From Bizionia sp. (lineage in GTDB: Bacteria > Bacteroidota > Bacteroidia > Flavobacteriales > Flavobacteriaceae): 64,000 nt of DNA. The notes below the pieces were generated by a model. The model was not told the DNA's origin, made no database searches, and saw only the letters and a list, made by a program, of their open reading frames with translations. Of this stretch, positions 9,695 through 18,195 are shown piece after piece. The translations under genes were made by a program, and so were the position numbers. Where the stretch lies: contig JAHDHI010000005.1 in assembly GCA_020631395.1 (NCBI GenBank), positions 31,036 to 95,035 on the forward strand. The letters are read 5' to 3'. Positions within the stretch are counted from its first letter, which is position 1; every line of letters begins with the position of its first letter.

Positions 9695-10405
9695 CTACTT
9701 TGTGATTTTAGTGTTATTAGCTAACTCTTTATCGTTTTTAGAAGTTTCAACTTTAACTGTTTTATCTTCTTTCTTAGTTTCTTCTTCTCCGCCAGTTAAC
9801 ATTCCTCCAAAACTCATAAACCCTATTGCCATCAAACCTGTAATGATAAATGTAATCCCCAAACCTCTTAAAGGAGCTGGTACATTGGAGTATCTAATTT
9901 TTTCACGAATGGCTGCAATGGCCAAGATTGCCAAGAACCAACCGATACCAGAACCTATACCATATACAGTCGCTTGGCCAAAAGTGGGGATTTCACGAGA
10001 TTGCATAAATAAAGACCCTCCTAAAATAGCACAATTCACTGCTATCAATGGCAAGAAAATACCTAAAGAGTTATATAATGATGGTGAAAACTTTTCTACT
10101 ACTATTTCTACCAATTGTACCATTGTTGCAATGGTAGCTATGAACATGATGAAGGACAAGAAACTTAAATCGTAATCTGCATATTCTGCACCTAACCAAG
10201 ACAATGCTCCTGGTTGCAATAGATACTGATCCAATAACCAGTTTAAAGGTACTGTTATAGCCAATACGAAGATTACAGCTGCTCCAAGCCCAACTGCCGT
10301 TGATACTTTTTTAGATACCGCCAAGTATGAACACATTCCCAAGAATGTAGCAAATACCATATTATCTATAAATATTGATTTGAAAAATAATTCTAATAAT
10401 TCCAT
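9695..10405 (-). CDS. nqrE: Na+-translocating NADH:quinone reductase subunit E
   Basis: This is a polytopic inner-membrane subunit of about six helices, homologous to NqrD and RnfA. NqrD and NqrE together form the core implicated in Na+ passage and a buried iron centre. It starts [19 protein letters not shown], typical for the subunit. At 236 residues it is slightly longer than usual because of a charged Lys-rich C-terminal tail (about residues 210-236), which is probably cytoplasmic. It sits between nqrD and nqrF in the standard order. Confidence 0.96.
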   Translation of the reverse strand: MELLELFFKSIFIDNMVFATFLGMCSYLAVSKKVSTAVGLGAAVIFVLAITVPLNWLLDQYLLQPGALSWLGAEYADYDLSFLSFIMFIATIATMVQLVEIVVEKFSPSLYNSLGIFLPLIAVNCAILGGSLFMQSREIPTFGQATVYGIGSGIGWFLAILAIAAIREKIRYSNVPAPLRGLGITFIITGLMAIGFMSFGGMLTGGEEETKKEDKTVKVETSKNDKELANNTKITK

Positions 10406-10444
10406 ATTTCTTTCAATTTTTAGTACTTAGTTGCTAAGGACTAA

Positions 10445-11089
10445 TTAATCTTCAATTAAAGCTTTGTTTCTACTACGTTGTACCCAAATAATGATTCCTA
10501 CAACAATCAATGCCATTGGTGACAACAACATAAATCCGTTATTTTCATAACCTATAGCATATAATCCAGTTTTTTCAATTGGATCACCTAGTACTTTAAA
10601 TCCTAATAAAGTTCCAGAACCTAATAGTTCTCTAAAAAAACCTACTATTATCAGTATAACACCATACCCTAAAGAATTTCCAATCCCATCAAGAAATGAT
10701 TTCCAAGGTCCGTTACCTAAAGCAAAAGCTTCGAAACGCCCCATGATGATACAGTTTGTAATAATTAAACCTACAAATACAGATAATGTTTTACTTAGCT
10801 CATAAGCAAATGCCTTTAGCACTAAATCTACAATAATCACCAAAGCGGCAACTACGATCAATTGTACTATAATTCTAATTTTTGAAGGTATGATGTTACG
10901 CATCAATGATATCACAACATTTCCTATACCCAATACGAATAGTACTGAAATGGCCATTACAATAGATGCTTTTAACTCGGCAGTAATTGCTAAAGCGGAA
11001 CATATCCCCAATACTTGAATGGTAATTGGATTATTGTCTGCTAAAGGATCTAATATTAAACTCGCGTCTTTTTTTGATAAAAGTCCCAT
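10445..11089 (-). CDS. nqrD: Na+-translocating NADH:quinone reductase subunit D
   Basis: The 214-residue polytopic membrane protein is of the NqrD/RnfE family and pairs with NqrE in the membrane core of Na+-NQR. The recognisable N-terminal pattern is LLSKKDASLILDPLADNNPI, followed by CSALAIT and several hydrophobic helices. It has the expected length and sits in the canonical order between nqrC and nqrE, with 3 bp to nqrC and 39 bp to nqrE. Confidence 0.96.
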   Translation of the reverse strand: MGLLSKKDASLILDPLADNNPITIQVLGICSALAITAELKASIVMAISVLFVLGIGNVVISLMRNIIPSKIRIIVQLIVVAALVIIVDLVLKAFAYELSKTLSVFVGLIITNCIIMGRFEAFALGNGPWKSFLDGIGNSLGYGVILIIVGFFRELLGSGTLLGFKVLGDPIEKTGLYAIGYENNGFMLLSPMALIVVGIIIWVQRSRNKALIED

Positions 11090-11092
11090 ATA

Positions 11093-11836
11093 TTATTTAT
11101 TTATTTTTTGAAAGTAAGGTAGGTATAACTTCAAGTCACTTTTTATCATTGCTGTTACACCATCACCTGTAATGGTTGCTCCAGCAATAGCATCTACCTC
11201 ATTATCTGTTTTCTCTACATTCTTAGGATCGTTATTTCCTTTGGCTACTGTAATACCTTTAAACACGCCATTGGACATCAAATGCTCTCCAATGAAATCG
11301 TCCATAAAGAAACGTTGCTTGATGTTGGCACCAAGGCCAGGAGTTTCTCCTTTATGGTCGAAATAAGCACCTTGTACTACCATATTTTCATCTAAGGCAA
11401 CATAACCCCAAATAGCATCCCAAAGACCTTTTCCCCTAATTGGAGCTACATAAAATGTTTTACCATCTTTTTCTCCAACAAATAGAGGCAAACGTCTTGT
11501 TTCTCCATTTTTAGCTTTGGATTGTTCTTTTTTAACATCTATGAGATAAGCTTGATCATCTTCCGTTACCTTGTCTCCTTCAATTACCAATTGTTTGGTA
11601 ATGTATTTTGTAAATGCCTCAGGAGCCTTGTCCGTTGAAATAAAAGTAGCACTACTTTCATCATTGTCGTTTACGCCCATGGCATACAAGATGTTTTGTT
11701 GCTTCTCAAGACGTTTGTTTTCCGTAATCTTTTCCTTTGTTGCGCCAGCAATTCCAGCTAACAATATTCCCACTACTAATACCATTCCTATGGCAAATAG
11801 TATTGTATATGAATTTTTATCTGTTCTTTTTTCCAT
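11093..11836 (-). CDS. nqrC: Na+-translocating NADH:quinone reductase subunit C
   Basis: This subunit carries a covalently bound FMN and transfers electrons on the periplasmic side. The 247-residue protein has one N-terminal helix (about residues 10-32) followed by an FMN-binding domain. The flavinylation motif appears as AGAT at 218-221 (family consensus SGAT), making Thr221 the likely FMN attachment site. Attachment needs an ApbE flavin transferase, which is not in this window. It lies 2 bp after nqrB. Confidence 0.96.
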   Translation of the reverse strand: MEKRTDKNSYTILFAIGMVLVVGILLAGIAGATKEKITENKRLEKQQNILYAMGVNDNDESSATFISTDKAPEAFTKYITKQLVIEGDKVTEDDQAYLIDVKKEQSKAKNGETRRLPLFVGEKDGKTFYVAPIRGKGLWDAIWGYVALDENMVVQGAYFDHKGETPGLGANIKQRFFMDDFIGEHLMSNGVFKGITVAKGNNDPKNVEKTDNEVDAIAGATITGDGVTAMIKSDLKLYLPYFQKINK

Positions 11837-11838
11837 CG

Positions 11839-13050
11839 TTATGCAGCTTTGGCTTTTAAACGTTTCATTCTTTTCTTCACATTACCTTGTACTACGTAAT
11901 GATCGATTGTTGGAGCGAATACATTCATTAATAAAATCGCCAACATTACTCCTTCTGGATATGCTGGATTGAATACACGAATCATAATGGAGATGAATCC
12001 AATCAAGAATCCATAAATCCATTTTCCTTTATTGGTTTGTGATGCAGTTACCGGGTCTGTAGCCATATAAACCGTACCGAAGGCAAATCCTCCTATTAAT
12101 AGGTGCATCCAGAATTCTGTACTCATCAAGCTATAGAACTTACTAGATTCTGTAATAATTCCAGAATCCACAACGCCATTGAATATCAATCCCATTGCCA
12201 ATGCTCCCAATACTGAAGACAACATGATTCTCCAACTTCCAATCTTGGAGAAGATCAAGAACAATCCTCCTAACAATATGAGTAACGTAGATGTTTCTCC
12301 AACAGATCCTGGAATGAATCCATAGAACATATCCAACCAATCATACCCAACTGGGTTATTTTGAGCCAAACTACCCAATACTGTTTCTCCAGAAATAGCA
12401 TCTGGTGTTCCTGTTCTCTCCACTGCTTCGTGAACCCAAACCTTATCCCCAGACATCCATGTTGGATATGCGAAGAATAAAAATGCTCTTATTGTCAATG
12501 CTGGATTAAGAATATTCATTCCCGTACCACCAAATACTTCTTTACCTATTACAACTCCAAAAATCACAGCTACAGAAAGCATCCATAAAGGTGTGTCGAT
12601 TGGTACGATCAATGGCACCAACATACCTGTTACCAAATAGCCTTCTTCTACCTCGTGTCCTTTTATTACTGCAAATACGAATTCTACTGCAAGACCTACG
12701 ACATAAGAGACAATTACCAATGGCAACACTGTCCATGCTCCCATAATGAAGTTGTCCCAAGTCAAGAAATTCCCAAATAAAGAGACTTCTCTAGTAATTC
12801 CGGCTGCCACATCTATGGCATAGTAGTGTTGATATCCTGCATTAAACATTCCGAAAAGCAAACAAGGGATCAATGCCATGATGACAGTGTTCATCGTACG
12901 CTTTAAATCGTCTGCTGCTTTTATATGAGTTCCATTGTGAGTGGTCTCATTTGGCAAGTATAAAAATGTATGGATTGCGTTAAACGCAGGAGCCATCTTA
13001 GTTCCTTTATACTTCTCCTTTATATTGTGTAAATTACTTTTTAAACCCAT
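11839..13050 (-). CDS. nqrB: Na+-translocating NADH:quinone reductase subunit B
   Basis: This is the large polytopic subunit (403 residues, about ten helices). It holds riboflavin and a covalent FMN and takes part in Na+ translocation and quinone reduction. NPALTIRAFLFFAYP (about 182-196) is strongly conserved in the family. The flavinylation motif reads SGET at 220-223 rather than the usual SGAT; Thr223 is kept, so FMN attachment is still expected. The gene shares its first base with the last base of the nqrA stop codon. Confidence 0.97.
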   Translation of the reverse strand: MGLKSNLHNIKEKYKGTKMAPAFNAIHTFLYLPNETTHNGTHIKAADDLKRTMNTVIMALIPCLLFGMFNAGYQHYYAIDVAAGITREVSLFGNFLTWDNFIMGAWTVLPLVIVSYVVGLAVEFVFAVIKGHEVEEGYLVTGMLVPLIVPIDTPLWMLSVAVIFGVVIGKEVFGGTGMNILNPALTIRAFLFFAYPTWMSGDKVWVHEAVERTGTPDAISGETVLGSLAQNNPVGYDWLDMFYGFIPGSVGETSTLLILLGGLFLIFSKIGSWRIMLSSVLGALAMGLIFNGVVDSGIITESSKFYSLMSTEFWMHLLIGGFAFGTVYMATDPVTASQTNKGKWIYGFLIGFISIMIRVFNPAYPEGVMLAILLMNVFAPTIDHYVVQGNVKKRMKRLKAKAA

Positions 13051-14405
13051 TATCCTATCTCTTTAAGCATTAAGTCTAAACCTTTTCTAATAATATCTTG
13101 ATGTGGTTGCTTAGACACACAAACAAATTCTGTCAAGGCGAAATCCTCTGGTGCAACTTCATACATTCCCAAAGCTTCCATTTCGTCCAAATCTTGGTAC
13201 ATGCAAGCTTTTAGAATTTGCATGGGAAATATATCCAATGGGAATACTTCTTCATAGGTTCCTGTCGTTACGAAAGCTCGATGCTCTCCATTTGTGTTCG
13301 TATTCAATGCGAATTCCTTTTTAGGTGTCAACCAAGAAAAGGTCATTGCTCTTGAAGTGGATACCTTATTGAAGACAGGCTTATTCCATCCAAAGAACTC
13401 ATAATCGTCTCCTTCGGGAATCACGGAAATCACATTGCTGTAATAATCCAAATTCCCATCTGGTTTCACTTGTCTTCCAGACAATACGTTTCCAGAGATA
13501 ATGCGGTCGTTTCCATCTTTGTCTATGCCATTGTCATAAACCATAGTTGCCACTTCACTACCAATGATCGTTTTGAAGTATCTAGGTTTCTTAACTGAAG
13601 ACCCAACCAATGCTACCGTACGTTGTGCATTGAATTTCCCTGTCAACAACAACTCCCCAATAATAATGAGATCTTGAGCATTTATGGTCCAAACCACCTC
13701 TCCCTTGTTTATAGGATCAATTTTATTGATTTGCGTACCAACGTTACCTGAAGGGTGAGGCCCTGAGACCTTGTGCAAGGTAATACCAGATAGATCAGCC
13801 AATGGTGAGTTTCCGTTTTTACCAACGCTAACGTGCAACTGTCCATCAGTCAATTTTCCCAATGCAGTTATTGCAGCTTGCAATTCGGTTTCTTTTCCTT
13901 TTAGGGTATAGTCCAAATCGGCAGCTAATGGAGCACTGGCGTAAGCAGAAACAAAAATTGCCTTGGGAGCAACTTCTGGATTTGCGATAACATCGTAAGG
14001 ACGTTGTTTTACAAATGCCCAACAACCAGATGCCAATAATTTTGCCTTAATATCCTCCGCTTTCGCAGAATCTATGTTTAAAGCTCCAAAATCTTGATGT
14101 GATTGTGCTTTGTCTGCTTGTAGTTTCACTGATAGTATCTTACGTTTTTCACCACGTGCAATTTCGATGACCTCACCAGAGACTGGTGATGCAAACTGTA
14201 TAGCTTCGTTGGATTTATCAAAAAACAAAGCTTGACCCGCTTTTACCTTTTCTCCAACTTTTACCAATAATTTAGGAATTACACTGTGAAAGTCTTCTGG
14301 CCTAACCGTATAAAAGTTGCTTACTATAGCATTCTCTGTCGCTAATTCTGCTGCACCTTTTAACTTTATATCTAGACCTTTCTTAATCTTAATGTCGTTT
14401 GACAT
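13050..14405 (-). CDS. nqrA: Na+-translocating NADH:quinone reductase subunit A
   Basis: This peripheral cytoplasmic subunit contacts the quinone-binding region. The start is set at 14405 (MSNDIKIKKGLDIKLKG), which matches the family N-terminus and gives 451 residues. An upstream ATG at 14498 would add 31 residues unlike any NqrA and would reach past the promoter box. A lipoyl-like domain is visible early (SPVSGEVIEIARGEKR). It is the first gene of the nqrABCDEF operon, which couples NADH oxidation to Na+ export and is common in marine bacteria. Confidence 0.96.
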   Translation of the reverse strand: MSNDIKIKKGLDIKLKGAAELATENAIVSNFYTVRPEDFHSVIPKLLVKVGEKVKAGQALFFDKSNEAIQFASPVSGEVIEIARGEKRKILSVKLQADKAQSHQDFGALNIDSAKAEDIKAKLLASGCWAFVKQRPYDVIANPEVAPKAIFVSAYASAPLAADLDYTLKGKETELQAAITALGKLTDGQLHVSVGKNGNSPLADLSGITLHKVSGPHPSGNVGTQINKIDPINKGEVVWTINAQDLIIIGELLLTGKFNAQRTVALVGSSVKKPRYFKTIIGSEVATMVYDNGIDKDGNDRIISGNVLSGRQVKPDGNLDYYSNVISVIPEGDDYEFFGWNKPVFNKVSTSRAMTFSWLTPKKEFALNTNTNGEHRAFVTTGTYEEVFPLDIFPMQILKACMYQDLDEMEALGMYEVAPEDFALTEFVCVSKQPHQDIIRKGLDLMLKEIG

Positions 14406-14466
14406 GTGTATAAATCTATTTGTTAATAGTTTAGTGATATGATTTCCTGAGTACAAAAAATCGGTG

Positions 14467-14474
14467 CAAAAATA
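14467..14474 (-). promoter_or_regulatory. Putative -7 box of the nqr operon
   Basis: TATTTTTG on the minus strand matches the Bacteroidetes sigma-A consensus TAnnTTTG and lies about 60 nt upstream of the nqrA start. No clear -33 TTTG partner was found. Confidence 0.45.
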
Positions 14475-14597
14475 CGAATTTATAATGCAAATTTTCATTC
14501 TAAATCTGCCTTGTCATTTATTTATAACAATTCTAAATAACAAAATCCGATTAGGCATGAATTTTGCTTATATTTACCTGACAATACAATTTCTAAG

Positions 14598-15848
14598 ATG
14601 CAATTTAAAATCGGCTCAATAATTACCTTGTTTTTATTTTCGACAATCCTATTTGGACAAGTTGAAGAAATACAACCGCAAGAGTACATCAAGACCATTA
14701 CTTTTAAAGGCAACACTCCTGAAAGCCAACTTCCCATATTAAAACTTGGCGAGTATTTGATTTTGGAGTTTGATGTTTTAAATGGTGACGAGGAAGATTT
14801 CCATTACGAAATCAAACACTACAACTTTGATTGGACGCCTTCACCCCTATCCGAAGCAGAATACTTGAATGGATTCAACGAACAGCGCATAAGGACTTAC
14901 GAGAACTCATTCAACACCTATCAAATATATTCTCATTATATGTTGACCATACCCAATCAACAAACACGTGGGTTGAAAAAATCTGGAAACTACATCATAA
15001 CCATTTACAATGACGATGATGAAATCGAGTTCACACGCAAGTTCATGGTTTATGAAGATCTGGCGGACGTTGGCGTTAACATCAAACGTTCACGAGATGT
15101 TTCTTCCATAAAGGAGAAACAAACGGTGGACATTGTCATAAACTCTTCCAAGTTCAGGTTCAACAACCCAAAGCAGACCGTCAAGACCGTACTTGTACAA
15201 AACAACAATCTAAATACTGCCATCAAGGATTTGAAGCCGCAATACATCTTGGGGAACGAACTGCAATATCGTTACACGAAAGCATCCAGTTTCTTTGCTG
15301 GAAACGAATATCTATACTTTGAGAACAAAGATTTAAGAGGCGCAAATACTGGTGTTCAATTCGTGGAATTAAAGGATTTGTACAACCATTTCCTGTTCAG
15401 GAATGTCTCACGAGCAGACTTGCCATACACATACAACCCTGACATTAATGGCAACTTCGTCATTACTGCTTTGGGTACAGACAACCCAAGCATAGAAGCC
15501 GACTATACAAAAGTGCATTTCTCGTTGCAATTGGAGGAACTTCCTGAAAGCAAATCGGTGCACGTCTATGGCAACTTCAACAATTATGTTGTGGATGAGA
15601 GCACGAAAATGACTTATTATGATGACGAAAGGGCATATGAAGTCCCTTTGACCCTAAAACAAGGTTTTTACAATTACAAATACGTGGTCGTCAATAAAGA
15701 TGGTTCCATTGATGAAAATGCGATTAGCGGAAATTTCTATCAAACGGAAAACAATTATAAGGTAATCGTATACTATAGAGACCTAGGCGCACGTTATGAT
15801 AGAATAGTTGGCATTGGTGAAGCCAATTCTGTAAATATTACGAACTAA
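14598..15848 (+). CDS. Type IX secretion system Plug protein (DUF5103)
   Basis: The 416-residue protein starts with a signal peptide (about residues 1-20, ending FSTILFGQ). The body matches the DUF5103 family: an N-terminal region containing FHYEIKHYNFDWTPSPLSEA, a central FRNVSRADLPYTYNPDINGN-like segment, and a C-terminal beta-sandwich resembling a glycogen-binding fold (SVHVYGNFNNYVV). In Flavobacterium johnsoniae a member of this family is the Plug that closes the periplasmic mouth of the SprA translocon. It is therefore assigned to the T9SS, in line with the sorting-domain protein at 60810 and porT at 28018. It is divergent from nqrA. Confidence 0.85.
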   Translation: MQFKIGSIITLFLFSTILFGQVEEIQPQEYIKTITFKGNTPESQLPILKLGEYLILEFDVLNGDEEDFHYEIKHYNFDWTPSPLSEAEYLNGFNEQRIRTYENSFNTYQIYSHYMLTIPNQQTRGLKKSGNYIITIYNDDDEIEFTRKFMVYEDLADVGVNIKRSRDVSSIKEKQTVDIVINSSKFRFNNPKQTVKTVLVQNNNLNTAIKDLKPQYILGNELQYRYTKASSFFAGNEYLYFENKDLRGANTGVQFVELKDLYNHFLFRNVSRADLPYTYNPDINGNFVITALGTDNPSIEADYTKVHFSLQLEELPESKSVHVYGNFNNYVVDESTKMTYYDDERAYEVPLTLKQGFYNYKYVVVNKDGSIDENAISGNFYQTENNYKVIVYYRDLGARYDRIVGIGEANSVNITN

Positions 15849-15947
15849 ATTCTTTAAAGTGAGTTAATTTAAAGCTAAACTAGTGCTATAGTTGTGATTT
15901 TTAGTGTAATATTGTTATTTTTGCAACATATATACGACATATAGTCA

Positions 15948-16334
15948 ATGGTTCAACAAGTTACAAGAGGGATAAAAATTTCGGTGGAAACCAATTTTGA
16001 AGGAACATTTTATAAAAATTATAAGATACACTTCGCATTTGGTTACAAGGTTACCATTGAGAATCAGAGCAAAGATTCTGTGCAACTCAATGCAAGACAT
16101 TGGGTTATCTTAGATGCCTTGAACAATGTAGAGACTGTAACCGGCGAGGGTGTAATTGGCAAGAAGCCCGTGCTAAAGCCAGGAGAATCTCATACCTATA
16201 CTTCTGGATGTTTGTTAACTTCTCCCTTTGGAGCCATGCAAGGGCATTATAGCATGGTGAACTTCACCACCACAAAAAAATTCAATGTGGCCATACCGAC
16301 ATTCAAACTAAGCGCGCCATTTGCACTTAATTAA
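15948..16334 (+). CDS. apaG: ApaG family protein
   Basis: The 128-residue protein is a single FN3-like beta-sandwich of the ApaG/DUF525 family. The hallmark run is GEGVIGKKPVLKPGESHTYT followed by SPFGAMQGHYSM. ApaG proteins are linked to Co2+/Mg2+ tolerance and occur as adaptor-like domains; the biochemical role is not settled. Its stop codon overlaps the stop of the convergent minus-strand gene by 4 bp. Confidence 0.92.
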   Translation: MVQQVTRGIKISVETNFEGTFYKNYKIHFAFGYKVTIENQSKDSVQLNARHWVILDALNNVETVTGEGVIGKKPVLKPGESHTYTSGCLLTSPFGAMQGHYSMVNFTTTKKFNVAIPTFKLSAPFALN

Positions 16335-17329
16335 TCATCAACCCTTCTAGTGAACCTGTAGGTTTTCCCATTCTGCTCAATGTGAAAGAAGCTACAATTT
16401 GAATAATGCACGAATTGGTATCTTTCATGGTAATCAAATGAAGTGTCATCAATCAAAAACACATCGTCGACATCCACATTTCCGTAAGGAGAAATACGTC
16501 TATATCTATATTTTTCATCTTTTTCCATATCAATCAACTCATACCAAGCCCCAGCTGCAATACCAGATAGCCACTGTGCCTTCTCATGTAGTCCGTCAAC
16601 TATTCGTGGTTTCAACGTCCCTTCAAAATTAGGCTCGTAACCTTTCAACCGATCCAAAAAGCAACGTAGGTTTTCACTTCGTTGCGTCCCTTTGAATTTC
16701 GAAATTTCTCCAACTTCAGAGACTATGAAGGGGTAGTCTCCCGTATTGGCTAACAAAACGTTGCCAACTGTACTAGGAGTAAACCATTTGGAGTTCTCCA
16801 ACTTCTTTTTGATTTCTATGCTCTCTACGGATTCAATTAAAGTATCCGTAACAAAACGAGCGCAATTGCATGCCTCCTTCTTAAATGCTGCATAATATAT
16901 GAAATGCTTGTTTTGCATCATGGTGATATGCGTTCGTGCCTTGTCATAATCGACAACATCACAAACGGAAGCTACTAAGTTGCCATCGCCATGGGTTAGT
17001 TTTGGATTCGTTGCCAAAAACTTTAAAATCTCGTCCAAGTTGACTATTTCATTGTCTACAATCTCTGCTTTGATGGGAAAATCGAGTTCGTTGTCGGTAT
17101 CTCTTCCTCTCACCCTTCCATTTGGTTCCGGGGTTATATAGCGGCCAAAATCATGGTACTCAAGAATTCCTGTCTCTTTGTCTATGAGCACCAATGCCGC
17201 ATGGCCTGCACGAACATAATTTTTTTTTCCGACACCCAAATACTTCAAAAATGGTGAATACCACTCTTCTGCAATCATGACAATGGTATCTGGATAGGCC
17301 AATGTCAAAACAATACCTGTACTACTCAT
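16331..17329 (-). CDS. DUF6695-like conserved protein
   Basis: The 332-residue protein has no signal peptide or membrane segment. I recognise it as the flavobacterial family annotated DUF6695, with the N-terminal GIVLTLAYPDTIV, the segment YVRAGHAALVLIDKETG and a CNCARFVTDTLI motif. The conserved His in the first region and Cys in the second are reminiscent of an NlpC/P60-like or LRAT-like papain fold; that is a guess from the His/Cys pattern. It overlaps the downstream NRDE gene by 8 bp and converges with apaG with overlapping stops. Confidence 0.7.
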   Translation of the reverse strand: MSSTGIVLTLAYPDTIVMIAEEWYSPFLKYLGVGKKNYVRAGHAALVLIDKETGILEYHDFGRYITPEPNGRVRGRDTDNELDFPIKAEIVDNEIVNLDEILKFLATNPKLTHGDGNLVASVCDVVDYDKARTHITMMQNKHFIYYAAFKKEACNCARFVTDTLIESVESIEIKKKLENSKWFTPSTVGNVLLANTGDYPFIVSEVGEISKFKGTQRSENLRCFLDRLKGYEPNFEGTLKPRIVDGLHEKAQWLSGIAAGAWYELIDMEKDEKYRYRRISPYGNVDVDDVFLIDDTSFDYHERYQFVHYSNCSFFHIEQNGKTYRFTRRVDD

Positions 17330-18047
17330 TTACCACTTCTAAAAGATTAAATGTCTTTGTATCTATTTCGGAAGTATTCATATTTTCAAAACGCATCGTT
17401 ATCCTATTGTCTATTTTCTCCACTTGTGTAACACTGGTCGTTTTAATGAATCCTCGATCCATGATCACTCCAAAATCCTTGTTTCCCTTTCCTGCTGTCT
17501 TGTGAAATTCGAGCACGGTCTCCTTGGTCAATTCGTTTTCGGATTTGAAATCATTGAACCACTTCTTACGAATTTGTTTCTTCTCTTCGGAGTATAGCGT
17601 TGAAGATGACCAAATACTAGGTTCAAGAGGCAATTTTGAAAAATGCTTTTTCGAACCATCCCAGACCAATTCATAAAACTGTAGCTTGTCATTCCAATCT
17701 ACCATCACCAAAGTAAACGGTTCTACACCCTTCAAACTATAGGCTTTTACTGAATATTCAATGTTTTCGGCAACTAGCAAATCACTTACCACGACACCTC
17801 TACTCTGTCTATAGCTAGTTTCTCGTTTATGCTTTTCAAACCCTCCATTCAACAGACACAACACCCTATTCCTTCCACTTGCTCCTATCCATGATCCGCC
17901 GGAAAGGCTATCCTTGGGCAACAAGACCTCGGTTTCGTTCAAAGTATAAAATTCTGGAGCCAAAGCTATTCGGTCTGGTGTTTCATCCCTATTGGAAGTC
18001 AACACGAAACCATCATTTCCTTCTGGAAAAATCGTTACTGTACACAT
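17322..18047 (-). CDS. NRDE family protein (TANGO2 homologue)
   Basis: The 241-residue protein begins MCTV with Cys2 exposed after Met removal, and has the family signature SNRDE at 18-22. These match the NRDE/TANGO2 family, whose bacterial members have an Ntn-hydrolase-like fold with an N-terminal Cys. In eukaryotes TANGO2 is linked to haem or lipid handling; the bacterial role is unknown. It lies at the promoter-distal side of the pair with the DUF6695-like gene only in name: on the minus strand it is upstream of it, with an 8-bp overlap, so the two are probably co-transcribed. Confidence 0.85.
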   Translation of the reverse strand: MCTVTIFPEGNDGFVLTSNRDETPDRIALAPEFYTLNETEVLLPKDSLSGGSWIGASGRNRVLCLLNGGFEKHKRETSYRQSRGVVVSDLLVAENIEYSVKAYSLKGVEPFTLVMVDWNDKLQFYELVWDGSKKHFSKLPLEPSIWSSSTLYSEEKKQIRKKWFNDFKSENELTKETVLEFHKTAGKGNKDFGVIMDRGFIKTTSVTQVEKIDNRITMRFENMNTSEIDTKTFNLLEVVNE

Positions 18048-18150
18048 AAATGTCGTAGTCTAAAAATCATATGGCAACTTACAAAAAATTAGTAATATTT
18101 CTGAAAGCTTTTAGGAATCCTTTTAACATGGAAGAATCATTAAAAAATTG

Positions 18151-18158
18151 TAACTTTG
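18151..18158 (+). promoter_or_regulatory. Putative -7 box of pruA
   Basis: TAACTTTG matches TAnnTTTG and lies 37 nt upstream of the pruA start codon. Confidence 0.5.
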
Positions 18159-18195
18159 TGCTTCAAAATTTTACAACTAAAAAATTAAAGATAAA

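Noticed and set aside
14406..14498. Longer N-terminus for NqrA
   Set aside because: The extra 31 residues do not resemble NqrA and would cover the likely promoter box at 14467-14474.
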